From the NCBI GenBank assembly GCA_016795295.1, contig JAEUHP010000004.1, forward strand, positions 1 through 40,966: 40,966 nt of DNA. The letters are read 5' to 3'. Positions 1 through 7,783 of this stretch are shown in pieces (within the stretch, counting starts at the first letter, position 1; each line of letters opens with the position of its first letter). Position numbers and translations under genes: made by a program. Under the pieces are notes generated by a model. That model worked only from the letters and a program-made list of their open reading frames with translations, did not search any database and was not told where the DNA came from. This DNA is from Planctomycetota bacterium. GTDB lineage: Bacteria > Planctomycetota > UBA1135 > UBA2386.

Positions 1-218
1 ACTTTCTGGCGCGTGGGCGCGCGTTGCCGCCCTGCGCGGTGGGAGATCGGCTGGCGGTGCTGGCCACCGGGGCCTACGGCGCGAGCATGGGGTCGAACTA
101 CAATTCGCGGTGCCGACCGGCCGAGGTGTTGGTCGACGGGGTGATCGCACGGCTGGTGCGGCGGCGCGAGACGTTCGACGATCTGTTCGCGGCGGAGCAG
201 GGTTTGCCGGACGAGTAG
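1..218 (+). CDS. lysA: Diaminopimelate decarboxylase, C-terminal end (partial)
   Basis: Only the last ~71 residues are in the window; the frame is open to the left edge (first full codon at base 3). LysA removes CO2 from meso-diaminopimelate to give lysine, using PLP, in the cytosol. The visible part carries the family's C-terminal signature: a GD-LAVL-TGAYG stretch, then SNYNSR with a following RPAEVLVDG, then an RRRET-DDL tail. The YN of SNYNSR lies in the substrate/PLP pocket of known structures, and the GAYG segment is typical of LysA rather than of arginine or ornithine decarboxylases. The stop TAG is at 216-218. It runs convergently toward lpdA across a 251-base spacer that holds two direct repeats. 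Confidence 0.9.
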   Translation, partial: FLARGRALPPCAVGDRLAVLATGAYGASMGSNYNSRCRPAEVLVDGVIARLVRRRETFDDLFAAEQGLPDE

Positions 219-263
219 CCCCGAGCGCCGTGCTGCCGGCGGTGCTGACCCGGTGGCCGGCCC

Positions 264-353
264 GATGGCGCATTTCGCCCGCCGCCTTGGCCCGCGTTGC
301 AGCGGCTTTCGGCAAATCGTGAGCTGTGCCGCCCACACCGCGGGCGGGACAGC
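264..353. repeat. 90-base direct repeat, copy 1, with hairpin
   Basis: This 90-base segment recurs at 380-469 with only two differences that I can find. Its last 31 bases form an inverted repeat: a 12-base arm at 323-334 (GCTGTGCCGCCC) and a partner at 342-353 (GGGCGGGACAGC) with one mismatch. It lies between the convergent genes lysA and lpdA, so it may act as a bidirectional terminator, but there is no T-tract. It may also be a copy of a dispersed intergenic repeat. Confidence 0.85.
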
Positions 354-379
354 GCCGTCGTTGCCGCTGCAGCGGTCTG

Positions 380-469
380 GATGGCGCATTTCGCCCGCCG
401 CCTTGGCCCGCGTTGCAGCGGCTTTCGGCAAATCGTGAGCTGTGCCGCCCGCTCCGCGGGCGGGACAGC
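380..469. repeat. 90-base direct repeat, copy 2, with hairpin
   Basis: Second copy of the 264-353 unit, offset by 116 bases and separated by a 26-base unique spacer (354-379). The terminal hairpin (439-469) is kept, and the two substitutions fall inside or next to the loop, where pairing is least affected. The copy ends one base before the stop codon of lpdA, so the hairpin would lie immediately 3' of that minus-strand gene. Confidence 0.85.
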
Positions 470-1879
470 TCAGTGTTTCTTGGGCGTCTGGAAGATGTGC
501 ACGGCCATGTTGTGCACCGATTCCGCTGCTTCCATGATCGCCTCGGGCAGCGTCGGGTGCGCGTGGATGGTCTGCGCCAGGTCGGAAACCGTGGCGCCCA
601 TCTCGATCGCCAACGCGGCTTCGGCGACCAATTCGGTCACTTCGGGTCCGATCATGTGCACGCCGAGCAGCTTGTCGGTCTTGGCATCGCCGACCACCTT
701 GACCCAGCCCTCGGTTTCGTTGAGCGACATTGCACGACCCGAGGCGCCGAACGGGAACTTGCCCTCGACCGGCTCGAAGCCGGCCTGCTTCGCTTCGGCT
801 ACCGACAGGCCGACCGAGGCGATTTCCGGATCGGTGAAGATCACCGCCGGGATGCATGCCGGGTCGTAGGCCGCGCCCTGGTCGCCAGCGATCGCGGCGG
901 CCGCGACCAAGCCTTCGTGCGAGCCCTTGTGCGCCAGCATCGGCTGCCCGGCGACGTCGCCGATTGCGTAGACGCTCGGCACCGAGGTCCGGCGCTGCGC
1001 GTCGACCGGCACGAACCCGCGTTCGTCGACCTTCACGCCGATGTTCTCCAGGCCGAGGCCCTTGCCGTTCGGCCGGCGGCCGACGCAGGACAGCACCACG
1101 TCGCACTCGAAGGTCTGCGGCTTGCCCTCGACCTCGGCGGTGACGGCGAGCCCGGTCTTGGTCACGGTGTAGCCGGTGGCCTTGGTCTTCAGGTGTACTT
1201 CGATCTTCTTCTTCTTCAGCGAACGGCCCATCTCCTTGGACAGCTCCTCTTCCATGCCGGGCAGCACGCGGTCCATGAATTCGAGCACGCGCACTTCGGC
1301 GCCCAGCTTGTGGTAGACGAGGCCCAGCTCGAGGCCGATGTAGCCGCCGCCGATCACGATCATGCGCTTGGGCAGGGTCTTCGGTGCCAGTGCGTGCGTC
1401 GACGACCAGACGTGGGTGCCGTCGAAGGCGAAGCCGGGCACCTCGATCGGCGTGCTGCCGACCGCGACCACGACGTTCTTGGCTTCCAGCACCGCGGTGC
1501 CGTCCTTGCTCTTCACTTCGACCTTGCCCGGGGCGAGGAACTTCGCTTCGCCGCTGTGCACCGAGACCTTGTGGTTCTTCAGCAGGCCGCCGACGCCGGA
1601 AGTCAGTTTGTTGACGATTCCGGCTTTCCAGGCGACCAGGGCCGGCACGTCGAGGCCTTCGAACTTCGCCCGGATGCCCATCAGGTCGGCGTGCTGGATC
1701 TTGTCGACCAGTTTGGCCGCGGCGATCAGCGCCTTGCTCGGGATGCAACCGACGTTGAGGCAGACGCCGCCGAGGTTCTCCTTCTCGACGATGGCGGTCT
1801 TGAGGCCGAGCTGGGCGCAGCGGATGGCGCAGACGTAGCCGGCGGGCCCGGCTCCGATCACGAGGACGTCGTAGGTCAT
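470..1879 (-). CDS. lpdA: Dihydrolipoyl dehydrogenase (E3)
   Basis: 469 residues, the normal length for the family. The enzyme reoxidises protein-bound dihydrolipoamide with NAD+ in the pyruvate/2-oxoglutarate dehydrogenase or glycine cleavage complexes. The FAD-binding GAGPAG lies at residues 9-14, the redox-active disulfide is C40/C45 in GGVCLNVGCIPSK, a second NAD-binding GGGYIGLE follows in mid-protein, and the C-terminal catalytic dyad is H441/E446 in HAHPTLPE. The ATG at 1879 begins the FAD-binding strand directly (MTYDVLVIGAG), so longer upstream readings are excluded. No E1 or E2 gene is adjacent, so the complex it serves cannot be told from this window. It is divergent from the secreted protein at 2072. 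Confidence 0.96.
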   Translation of the reverse strand: MTYDVLVIGAGPAGYVCAIRCAQLGLKTAIVEKENLGGVCLNVGCIPSKALIAAAKLVDKIQHADLMGIRAKFEGLDVPALVAWKAGIVNKLTSGVGGLLKNHKVSVHSGEAKFLAPGKVEVKSKDGTAVLEAKNVVVAVGSTPIEVPGFAFDGTHVWSSTHALAPKTLPKRMIVIGGGYIGLELGLVYHKLGAEVRVLEFMDRVLPGMEEELSKEMGRSLKKKKIEVHLKTKATGYTVTKTGLAVTAEVEGKPQTFECDVVLSCVGRRPNGKGLGLENIGVKVDERGFVPVDAQRRTSVPSVYAIGDVAGQPMLAHKGSHEGLVAAAAIAGDQGAAYDPACIPAVIFTDPEIASVGLSVAEAKQAGFEPVEGKFPFGASGRAMSLNETEGWVKVVGDAKTDKLLGVHMIGPEVTELVAEAALAIEMGATVSDLAQTIHAHPTLPEAIMEAAESVHNMAVHIFQTPKKH

Positions 1880-2071
1880 GGTGGGGGCGAGCAGGATACG
1901 CCGCGCTCGCGGCCGGGAAAAGCGCTGGAGCTGCCGGTGCCATGGCCGTTTTCGCCGCGGCCGGGCGCCGGCGTCCGGATTTGCGTCCCTCGGCGTGCGT
2001 TCTGGGGCGAACGGGTCTTGCCCAGGCAGCGCCACCCCGGTGCTACAACCTGTCGCCCTGGAGTCTCGACC

Positions 2072-3316
2072 ATGACCCGCTTCGCCCTGCCCGCCGTCGC
2101 CCTGTGCCTCGCCACCGCTGCGTTGGCCCAGACATCCCCCAACCTGATCGCGGTGACGTTGAACACGCCCCTGCTGCACCAGAGTGTGCACAGCACCTGC
2201 ACACCGCTCGGCAGTTGCACGCCGGCCGGCTTGCCGCCCACGCCGCAAACGCCGACGATCTTCTACTGGCCGGGTGGCACGGCGTGGCATTCCGGGCAGA
2301 ACGCGGCCTGGGCGACCACCGGCACCCAACTCGGGCTCTACGATCCCACCAACTGTGCCGCACCGCTGTGCGGGCCGGTGCCCTGCCCCAGGACGCTGGG
2401 CTCGCAAGCCACGGGCCTCGACATCCACGACGGCTGGAACGAGCTGTGGACGATCGACAGCCTCGGCTGGATCACGCGCTCGACCAACAACTGTGCGCTG
2501 TCGTTCGTCAATGCGCACAACACCGGCCTCACCGTGACCGGCTTCGTCGCCACCACCGGCATCACCATCGACGAGCTGCGTGGGCTGGTGTTCTACAGCA
2601 CCGCCGACTTCAACACCGGTGCGGGCTGGATCTACGTGGCGCCGCTGTCCAACCCCGGGGCCTGGAGCCAGGTCATCCCGGTGCAGGACTGTTTCCTCAA
2701 TCCCACGCTGATCACGGGCCTCGCGGTCGACGCGGCGAACAGTGCGATGTACTGGACCAACGGCCGCGGCACCTTCCGCTGGACCTACACGGTGGTGGGC
2801 ACCACAGTGACCTTCACGCCGGGCACCTGCTGCATCCTGGTGGCACCGTTCCCCGATCCCTACACGGACTTGGCCATCAAGTGGGGTGGAGCGACCTCGA
2901 GCGGCGCGCCCTGCGCGAACGGCGCTTGCGTGCCCTGCCCGATGGTGCACTCGCTGCGCAACGCGCCGTTGCTCGGCACCAACCTGCAGCTCGGACTCGA
3001 TCTGGCCCAGGTCGGCATGCCGGCCTGGTGCCTGATCACCATCGGCTCCTGCACGCCGAGCGCCACGGTGCCACCGCTGTGCGGGCCGCTGCTGGTGGCC
3101 GGCGGTGCCGCCGGAACGACGGCGCCTCCGGTGACGATGGCGATGCAGTTCCCGGTCGGTGGGCCGATCGGCACCTGCACGGGCTCGACGACCTGGTTCC
3201 TGGCGCTGCCGTCGAATCCGGCGTTCGCGGGGCTGCCGATGGCCTCGCAGTGCGTCGGGCTGTGTCCGCCGTTCGGCACGGCGCTCAGCAACTGCCTGTC
3301 GTTCGTGTTGCAGTGA
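2072..3316 (+). CDS. Secreted Cys-rich protein with planctomycete-type C-terminal domain
   Basis: 414 residues. A signal peptide is clear: a short basic start, a hydrophobic core and a cleavage site after ALA at about residue 19. The ATG at 2072 has a GGAG at 2060-2063, 8 bases upstream. The mature protein is rich in Cys, Thr, Pro and Gly, with paired cysteines suggesting disulfides. Mid-protein segments (GLDIHDGWNELWTIDS, GLAVDAANSAMYW) resemble blades of a beta-propeller that reads secreted-surface style repeats. The last ~110 residues look like the small Gly/Ala/Pro beta domain that ends many planctomycete exported proteins, and the protein at 9293-10921 ends in a similar style. No catalytic motif is visible, and the function is unknown. 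Confidence 0.85.
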   Translation: MTRFALPAVALCLATAALAQTSPNLIAVTLNTPLLHQSVHSTCTPLGSCTPAGLPPTPQTPTIFYWPGGTAWHSGQNAAWATTGTQLGLYDPTNCAAPLCGPVPCPRTLGSQATGLDIHDGWNELWTIDSLGWITRSTNNCALSFVNAHNTGLTVTGFVATTGITIDELRGLVFYSTADFNTGAGWIYVAPLSNPGAWSQVIPVQDCFLNPTLITGLAVDAANSAMYWTNGRGTFRWTYTVVGTTVTFTPGTCCILVAPFPDPYTDLAIKWGGATSSGAPCANGACVPCPMVHSLRNAPLLGTNLQLGLDLAQVGMPAWCLITIGSCTPSATVPPLCGPLLVAGGAAGTTAPPVTMAMQFPVGGPIGTCTGSTTWFLALPSNPAFAGLPMASQCVGLCPPFGTALSNCLSFVLQ

Positions 3317-3329
3317 CGCCGTGATGGCG

Positions 3330-3360
3330 GCGCGGCGGCGCCTCGTGCGTCACGCCGCGC
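3330..3360. terminator. Hairpin between convergent genes
   Basis: Perfect 8-base arms GCGCGGCG (3330-3337) and CGCCGCGC (3353-3360) with a 15-base loop, in the 68-base gap between the stop of the 2072 gene and the stop of the minus-strand membrane protein gene. There is no T-run, so this is only a candidate bidirectional terminator; chance pairing is common at this GC content. Confidence 0.35.
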
Positions 3361-3384
3361 GCGACCGCGCCGCGTGCCACTTGC

Positions 3385-3948
3385 CTACGCCGTCGGCCAC
3401 AGCCACGCGAACACGAGCGCCGTCACCGCGGCGTAGAGCGCGCCGTCGACCACGAACTTCGCCGTGACCGACCACGACACGCCCTTCCAGATCGAGTCGG
3501 TGACGCTCGAGAATGCGTAGCCGCACAGCGCCACCACACTGGCGCTGCGCGCCACGGTGCTGCCCGGCGCACCCGCTGGCAGGTGCAGGCCGCTGGCGTA
3601 CGCCACCAGTGCTGACACCAGCACGCAGAAGGCGAACCACTGGCCCAGTGCCGCACCCATGTGGTAGCCGCCGTGTGGGCGCACGATCAGGGTGCCGACT
3701 GGCCCGCGTGCGAACTTCGCCTGCATCTCGGGCGAACCCATGTCCTTCATGCTCGCGGGGCAGGGGAACATGTACTGCCCGGGACCGACCCCCGCTTGGC
3801 GCAGGGCGTCGAGGGCCTGGTCTTCGTTGGCCATCTTGCGGTAGTCCCCCTTGTGCATGGGCAGCGCCATGTGCACGACCGAGCTGACCACGAACACGGC
3901 CACGGCGGCCACCAGGATCGGCAGCCAGAGTGCGACGAGGGGAGTCAT
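3385..3948 (-). CDS. Conserved integral membrane protein, function unknown
   Basis: 187 residues with about four hydrophobic segments: roughly 4-24 (LWLPILVAAVAVFVVSSVVH), 95-115, 128-150 and 165-185. Between the first and second lies a ~65-residue polar loop with conserved-looking features: MHKGDYRKM, a GPGQYMFPCP turn and FARGPVGTL. I recall related uncharacterised membrane proteins with the same plan (an N-terminal helix ending in SSxVHM, then a KxDYR motif, then three helices) in Acidobacteria and Planctomycetes, but I cannot name the family. The ATG at 3948 begins right before the first helix. An extended frame upstream is rejected because it runs through the promoter region of the divergent glycosyltransferase. 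Confidence 0.85.
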   Translation of the reverse strand: MTPLVALWLPILVAAVAVFVVSSVVHMALPMHKGDYRKMANEDQALDALRQAGVGPGQYMFPCPASMKDMGSPEMQAKFARGPVGTLIVRPHGGYHMGAALGQWFAFCVLVSALVAYASGLHLPAGAPGSTVARSASVVALCGYAFSSVTDSIWKGVSWSVTAKFVVDGALYAAVTALVFAWLWPTA

Positions 3949-4078
3949 GCCGGAACTGGACCGCATGGGTTGCCCTCCGGCAAGCGCAGCTCCCATGCCG
4001 AGGCCACTTGCCGTCTCGACAGGGCCCCAGCGGGTTCCGACTCGACGCCGCCCGGGGCGCTGGCCGATACTCGAAGCC

Positions 4079-5215
4079 GTGAGCTTCGCCGATTTCAAAG
4101 CCGACTGCCGCCACGTGCGCTGGGACCGGCCCTGTGCTCCGCACAAACAACGCGGCGTGTGGTGCGACACCTGCACCGACTACGCGCCGATCCAGCACCG
4201 TGTGCTGATGGTCAAGCTCGCGGCGACCGGCGATGTGCTGCGCACCACGGCGTTCCTGCCGGCGATCCACCAGACCTGGCCCCATGCCAAGGTGACGTGG
4301 CTGACGCGCGCTGGCGCCGCGGGCCTGTTCGCCGGCAATCCGCTGGTCGACGAAGTGCTGGTGGCCGAGGACGGCCTCACGGCGGCGCGCCTTGGCACCG
4401 AGACCTTCGACGTGGTGCTGTGCCCGGACGCCGACCCCGAAGCGGCGGCCCTGGCGGCGTTCGCCAAGGGGCGGCAGCGGCGCGGTTACGTGCGTGATGC
4501 CTCCGGGCGGGTGGTGGCGCTGGGGCCGGGTGCCGCAGCCTGGCTCGAGATGGGGCTGCGCGACGACTTGAAGCGGCAGAACCGCAGCACCTACCAGAGC
4601 CTGGTCGCCGCCGTGCTCGGTTTCGATCCGGCACTGGTGCGCGAACCGATCCTCGAGCCGAATGCCGGCGATCGGCAGCGGGCAGCGGCGCTGGTGGCGG
4701 GGTTTCCGGGCTCCGGGCCGCTGGTCGGGCTGAACACGGGGGCCGGTGGGCGTTGGGCCTACAAGCAGTGGACCCTGGCCAACCAGGTCGAGTTCCTGCG
4801 GCTGTGTGCCACTGCGGGGCTGCGCGTGGTGCTGCTCGGCGGTCCGGAGGAGGTGCAGCGCCACCGCGAACTGGTCGCGGCGGTGCCGGGCGGCTCGGTG
4901 TGCGACGGCGGCAACCAGCACAGTTTCGGCGGCTTCGCCGCGTTGGTGGAGCGCTGCGCGGTGGTGGTCACCGGCGATTCGTTCGCGGTGCACGTCGCGG
5001 CCGCGCGCAAGGTGCCGGCGGTGGTGCTGTTCGGGCCGACGTCGGCGGCCGAGATCGAACTGTACGGGCGCGGCGAGAAGCTGGTGCCACCGGGGTTCGA
5101 GTGTCTGTGTTGTTATCTGCCGCGGTGCGACAAGGTGCCGCACTGCCAGGCGGGGATTGCCCCGCAGGCGGTGTTCGCCGCGGTGCAGCGCTGGCTGGTG
5201 GGTGTGGTGCGTTGA
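4079..5215 (+). CDS. Glycosyltransferase family 9 (heptosyltransferase-like)
   Basis: 378 residues from a GTG at 4079. GT9 enzymes transfer heptose or related sugars onto lipid-linked or LPS core acceptors at the inner face of the membrane. The core begins with VLMVKLAATGDVLRTTAFLPA near residue 42, the GT9 N-terminal nucleotide-sugar fold, and the C-terminal half has VGLNTGAGG, VVLLGGPEE and a VTGDSFAVHVAAA loop, as in the ADP-heptose transferases. An N-terminal leader carries four cysteines, C10, C19, C29 and C32, and a Cys-rich stretch lies near the C-terminus (FECLCC, RCDKVPHC). I chose the GTG because it starts just before the first Cys of this motif, but a start further upstream is possible. 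The next gene starts 5 bases after its stop, so the two are probably co-transcribed. Confidence 0.88.
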   Translation: MSFADFKADCRHVRWDRPCAPHKQRGVWCDTCTDYAPIQHRVLMVKLAATGDVLRTTAFLPAIHQTWPHAKVTWLTRAGAAGLFAGNPLVDEVLVAEDGLTAARLGTETFDVVLCPDADPEAAALAAFAKGRQRRGYVRDASGRVVALGPGAAAWLEMGLRDDLKRQNRSTYQSLVAAVLGFDPALVREPILEPNAGDRQRAAALVAGFPGSGPLVGLNTGAGGRWAYKQWTLANQVEFLRLCATAGLRVVLLGGPEEVQRHRELVAAVPGGSVCDGGNQHSFGGFAALVERCAVVVTGDSFAVHVAAARKVPAVVLFGPTSAAEIELYGRGEKLVPPGFECLCCYLPRCDKVPHCQAGIAPQAVFAAVQRWLVGVVR

Positions 5216-5220
5216 GCAGG

Positions 5221-7716
5221 ATGAGGGAGGCCCGAAGCCGTCCGAGTGCGGGCCTGCGCTGGGCGCTTGGCGTGGTGCTGCTGGCCATCTCTCCAGGGCT
5301 GTGGGTGTTGGCGAACGCGTGGGGTGAGCCGGTGGGCCGCGGTGGATCCTGGACACCCGGAGGCGCCGCTCCGGACCCTGCCGCAGGTCCCGCGCAGGAT
5401 GCCGTGCCAACGCAAACTGCTGCTCCCGATTTCCAGGCCATTGCGGTGCGGATCGCTGGCGAACTCCGAGTGAGAGTCGTCGATTCCCGGCGCATGCCCG
5501 TCGCGGCCAGCGAAGTGCACTGGTGGTGCGACCGCGATCCGACCGACCACGTCCAGCACACCGATGCCCTGGGCCACGCCAGTTTGGCCATCTCCGGTGG
5601 GGTGGGCGCGGCTTCCCTGTGCGTCGTGGCTGCAGGGCACCTGCCAGAGATCGTTCGCCTGGCGTCGACCGAGGGGGCCATCGAAGTGGTGCTCGACCGG
5701 GGGGCACGGGTGTCCGGCACGGTTTGGGTCGATGGGGCGCCCGCGCTCGCTCCTTTGCACTTGGAACTGGTCACCCGGGAACTTGGCAACGATCCCGCTC
5801 TGCCCGCAGCGCTTCGCGAACGCATCGCGGCGGCCGGTTCGAGCCGGATCGTCACCACCGACGACCGCGGGCACTTCGAGGTGGGTGGTCTGCCCCCGAA
5901 CTGGATCGGCGCGCTGCGTCTGCCCAAGACGCATTGGTTCGTGCCGGGAGCCGAAGCCAGTGTTTGGCGAGCCGAGGTGCTGCCTCTGGCGCGTCCCGCG
6001 ACCGATTTGGTGCTGCACACCACAGCCCTGCCGGCGCTCAGAGGCCAGGTGCTGGTGGCGGAGGGCGGCGGTCCACTGCCCGGCGCCACGGTCGCGATCC
6101 ACACCGAGTTTCTGGGCGGGATCACTGCCGGCGGCACCGTCACGACCGACGTCGAAGGCCGTTTCACCATGCCCTTGGTGCCCTCGGCGGCAGGACTCGA
6201 GCGTGCCTGGGCCGAACGCGAGCGTCGGAGTGCGTTCGTGCGCGGGGAGGCAGTCTGCTGGCGCGCGCCGGGGCTCGCGCTCCCCGTCACAGTGGCACTG
6301 CAGCCCGAGCATCTGGCGGCGGAGCCGGTGCAGATCCAGGTGTCTCTAGCGCCGAAGACGCATTTCCTCGCACTCACCACCGAGGGCCAGCCGGTCGCGG
6401 GGGCCAGGGTCGACGTTGCACTCGGCGTCCCCAGTGGCGCCGATGGCCGCGGCTGGTTCCAAGGCGCGCCATTCGAGAACCTGGTCGGCGCCGCTCGGTT
6501 CGCGGTGGTGCCTGCGGTGGCACGCCATGGCACAGGCACTGAGGCGGACCCTTGGGTGTACGCCCTGCCCCGCAACAACTTGGTCCAGATCGTGGTCGTG
6601 GATGCCCGTGGTGCTGCTGCGCAGGTGGCACAACTGCGGCTGGCGAGCCAACAGCCGATCTTCGCCGGCAGGCGGTTCGGCAGCGATTTCGATCGCGAAT
6701 TCGGGCGGAGCTCGCGTCTCGGCGAGAGCACGGGTCGTCGCCAGGACGCCCGCGGTCAGGCCCGCGCATACTGGGAGGGGCAGATCCAGCTGCCCCTGGA
6801 CGGGCGCGTGGACCTGCATTCGCTCGAACCGGGGGTCGAGGTCGCGGTCGAGGCCCGCGATCGCTTCGGCACGGTGGTGGCCTCGGCATCGTTCCTCACC
6901 CCAGGATTCGGCGGGTCGCACGAAGAGCGGCTCGTGGTGGCCGGGGAGCTACGTTCGCTCCGTGGCCGGGTGGTTTCCAGTCGCGGCCAGCCGTTGGACG
7001 AGGCAGTCGTCGAACTCTTGCTGCTCGGACGGCGCGCCATCCTCCCGGTGCGTCCTGACGGCAGCTTTGCCACCGGTGGACTCCGCGTCGATGGCCCTGT
7101 GCAACTCGTGGCCAGGGCCAGGGGCCATGCGCCGCACCCGTTCGAAGCATGGCCCGCTGCATGGCCAGAGACGCCGATCGAGCTGGTCTTGGCCCCCGGG
7201 CGTACGGTGACGCTGCGGGTGGTCGGTGACGATGGGCAGGTGATCCCGGTGTACGGGTATCCGTTGGGCTTCGAACGCAGCCAAGCCCAGGTCTTGGGCG
7301 CCGGCACCTATCTCTTCGAGGACCTGCCGGCGGTGGTGCAGTTCGTCGCCGAGCTGAACGGGCGCCGGTTCTCGATCGAACACGACACGGCACAGCCGGA
7401 CGCGACCCTGAAACTGCCGACGCCTGCGCTGGTGTGGCTGCCGGCATCTCGGCTGCCCGAGGCCTTTCGGGCGATGCCCTCCCAGGTCCTGGTGCAACTC
7501 CAGCACCTGGACGAGGTCGAGGCGCGCCCTGTGGTCGTGCCGTGTCCTGGCAGTGCCGACCAGCCGGTTGCGGTGCTGCCGGGGCGGTATCGCGCCACTT
7601 TGCTGCAGCGAACGGCTCAGGTCGAGGGTGGCCTCGCCACTGGGATCGAGCGGCAGGTGGTGCTGCGGCCCGCAGTCGTGACCGAGCTGCGGCTCGACGA
7701 AACGACCGGGCGGTAG
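5221..7716 (+). CDS. Large surface protein of repeated carboxypeptidase-regulatory-like domains
   Basis: 831 residues. One hydrophobic helix at about 16-36 acts as signal or anchor, followed by a Pro/Ala-rich linker (to ~75) and then a string of beta-sandwich repeats to the end. Repeats are recognisable by an edge strand (LRVRVVDSRRMPVA, LRGQVLVAEGGGPLPGA, LRGRVVSSRGQPLDEA) and a downstream D-G-F turn (TTDDRGHFEVGGLPP, TTDVEGRFTMPLVP, RPDGSFATGGLRV), as in carboxypeptidase regulatory-like domains. No enzyme motif was seen, so a structural or adhesive role at the cell surface is an inference. The ATG at 5221 is favoured; a TTG at 5212 would add three residues and overlap the glycosyltransferase gene. 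Confidence 0.85.
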   Translation: MREARSRPSAGLRWALGVVLLAISPGLWVLANAWGEPVGRGGSWTPGGAAPDPAAGPAQDAVPTQTAAPDFQAIAVRIAGELRVRVVDSRRMPVAASEVHWWCDRDPTDHVQHTDALGHASLAISGGVGAASLCVVAAGHLPEIVRLASTEGAIEVVLDRGARVSGTVWVDGAPALAPLHLELVTRELGNDPALPAALRERIAAAGSSRIVTTDDRGHFEVGGLPPNWIGALRLPKTHWFVPGAEASVWRAEVLPLARPATDLVLHTTALPALRGQVLVAEGGGPLPGATVAIHTEFLGGITAGGTVTTDVEGRFTMPLVPSAAGLERAWAERERRSAFVRGEAVCWRAPGLALPVTVALQPEHLAAEPVQIQVSLAPKTHFLALTTEGQPVAGARVDVALGVPSGADGRGWFQGAPFENLVGAARFAVVPAVARHGTGTEADPWVYALPRNNLVQIVVVDARGAAAQVAQLRLASQQPIFAGRRFGSDFDREFGRSSRLGESTGRRQDARGQARAYWEGQIQLPLDGRVDLHSLEPGVEVAVEARDRFGTVVASASFLTPGFGGSHEERLVVAGELRSLRGRVVSSRGQPLDEAVVELLLLGRRAILPVRPDGSFATGGLRVDGPVQLVARARGHAPHPFEAWPAAWPETPIELVLAPGRTVTLRVVGDDGQVIPVYGYPLGFERSQAQVLGAGTYLFEDLPAVVQFVAELNGRRFSIEHDTAQPDATLKLPTPALVWLPASRLPEAFRAMPSQVLVQLQHLDEVEARPVVVPCPGSADQPVAVLPGRYRATLLQRTAQVEGGLATGIERQVVLRPAVVTELRLDETTGR

Positions 7717-7718
7717 TC

Positions 7719-7740
7719 GCGTGGGCGCGGCGCGCCACGC
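7719..7740. terminator. Hairpin between convergent surface-protein and glgC genes
   Basis: Arms GCGTGG-g-CGC (7719-7728) and GCGCCACGC (7732-7740) pair over 9 bases with one bulged G and a 3-base loop. It starts three bases after the stop at 7716 and faces the glgC stop at 7784. It lacks a T-tract, so it is a weak candidate terminator that could serve both strands. Confidence 0.4.
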
Positions 7741-7783
7741 TGGGAGCCCAACTGGGGCGCCCGCGCGGGGAGCTACGCGCCTC

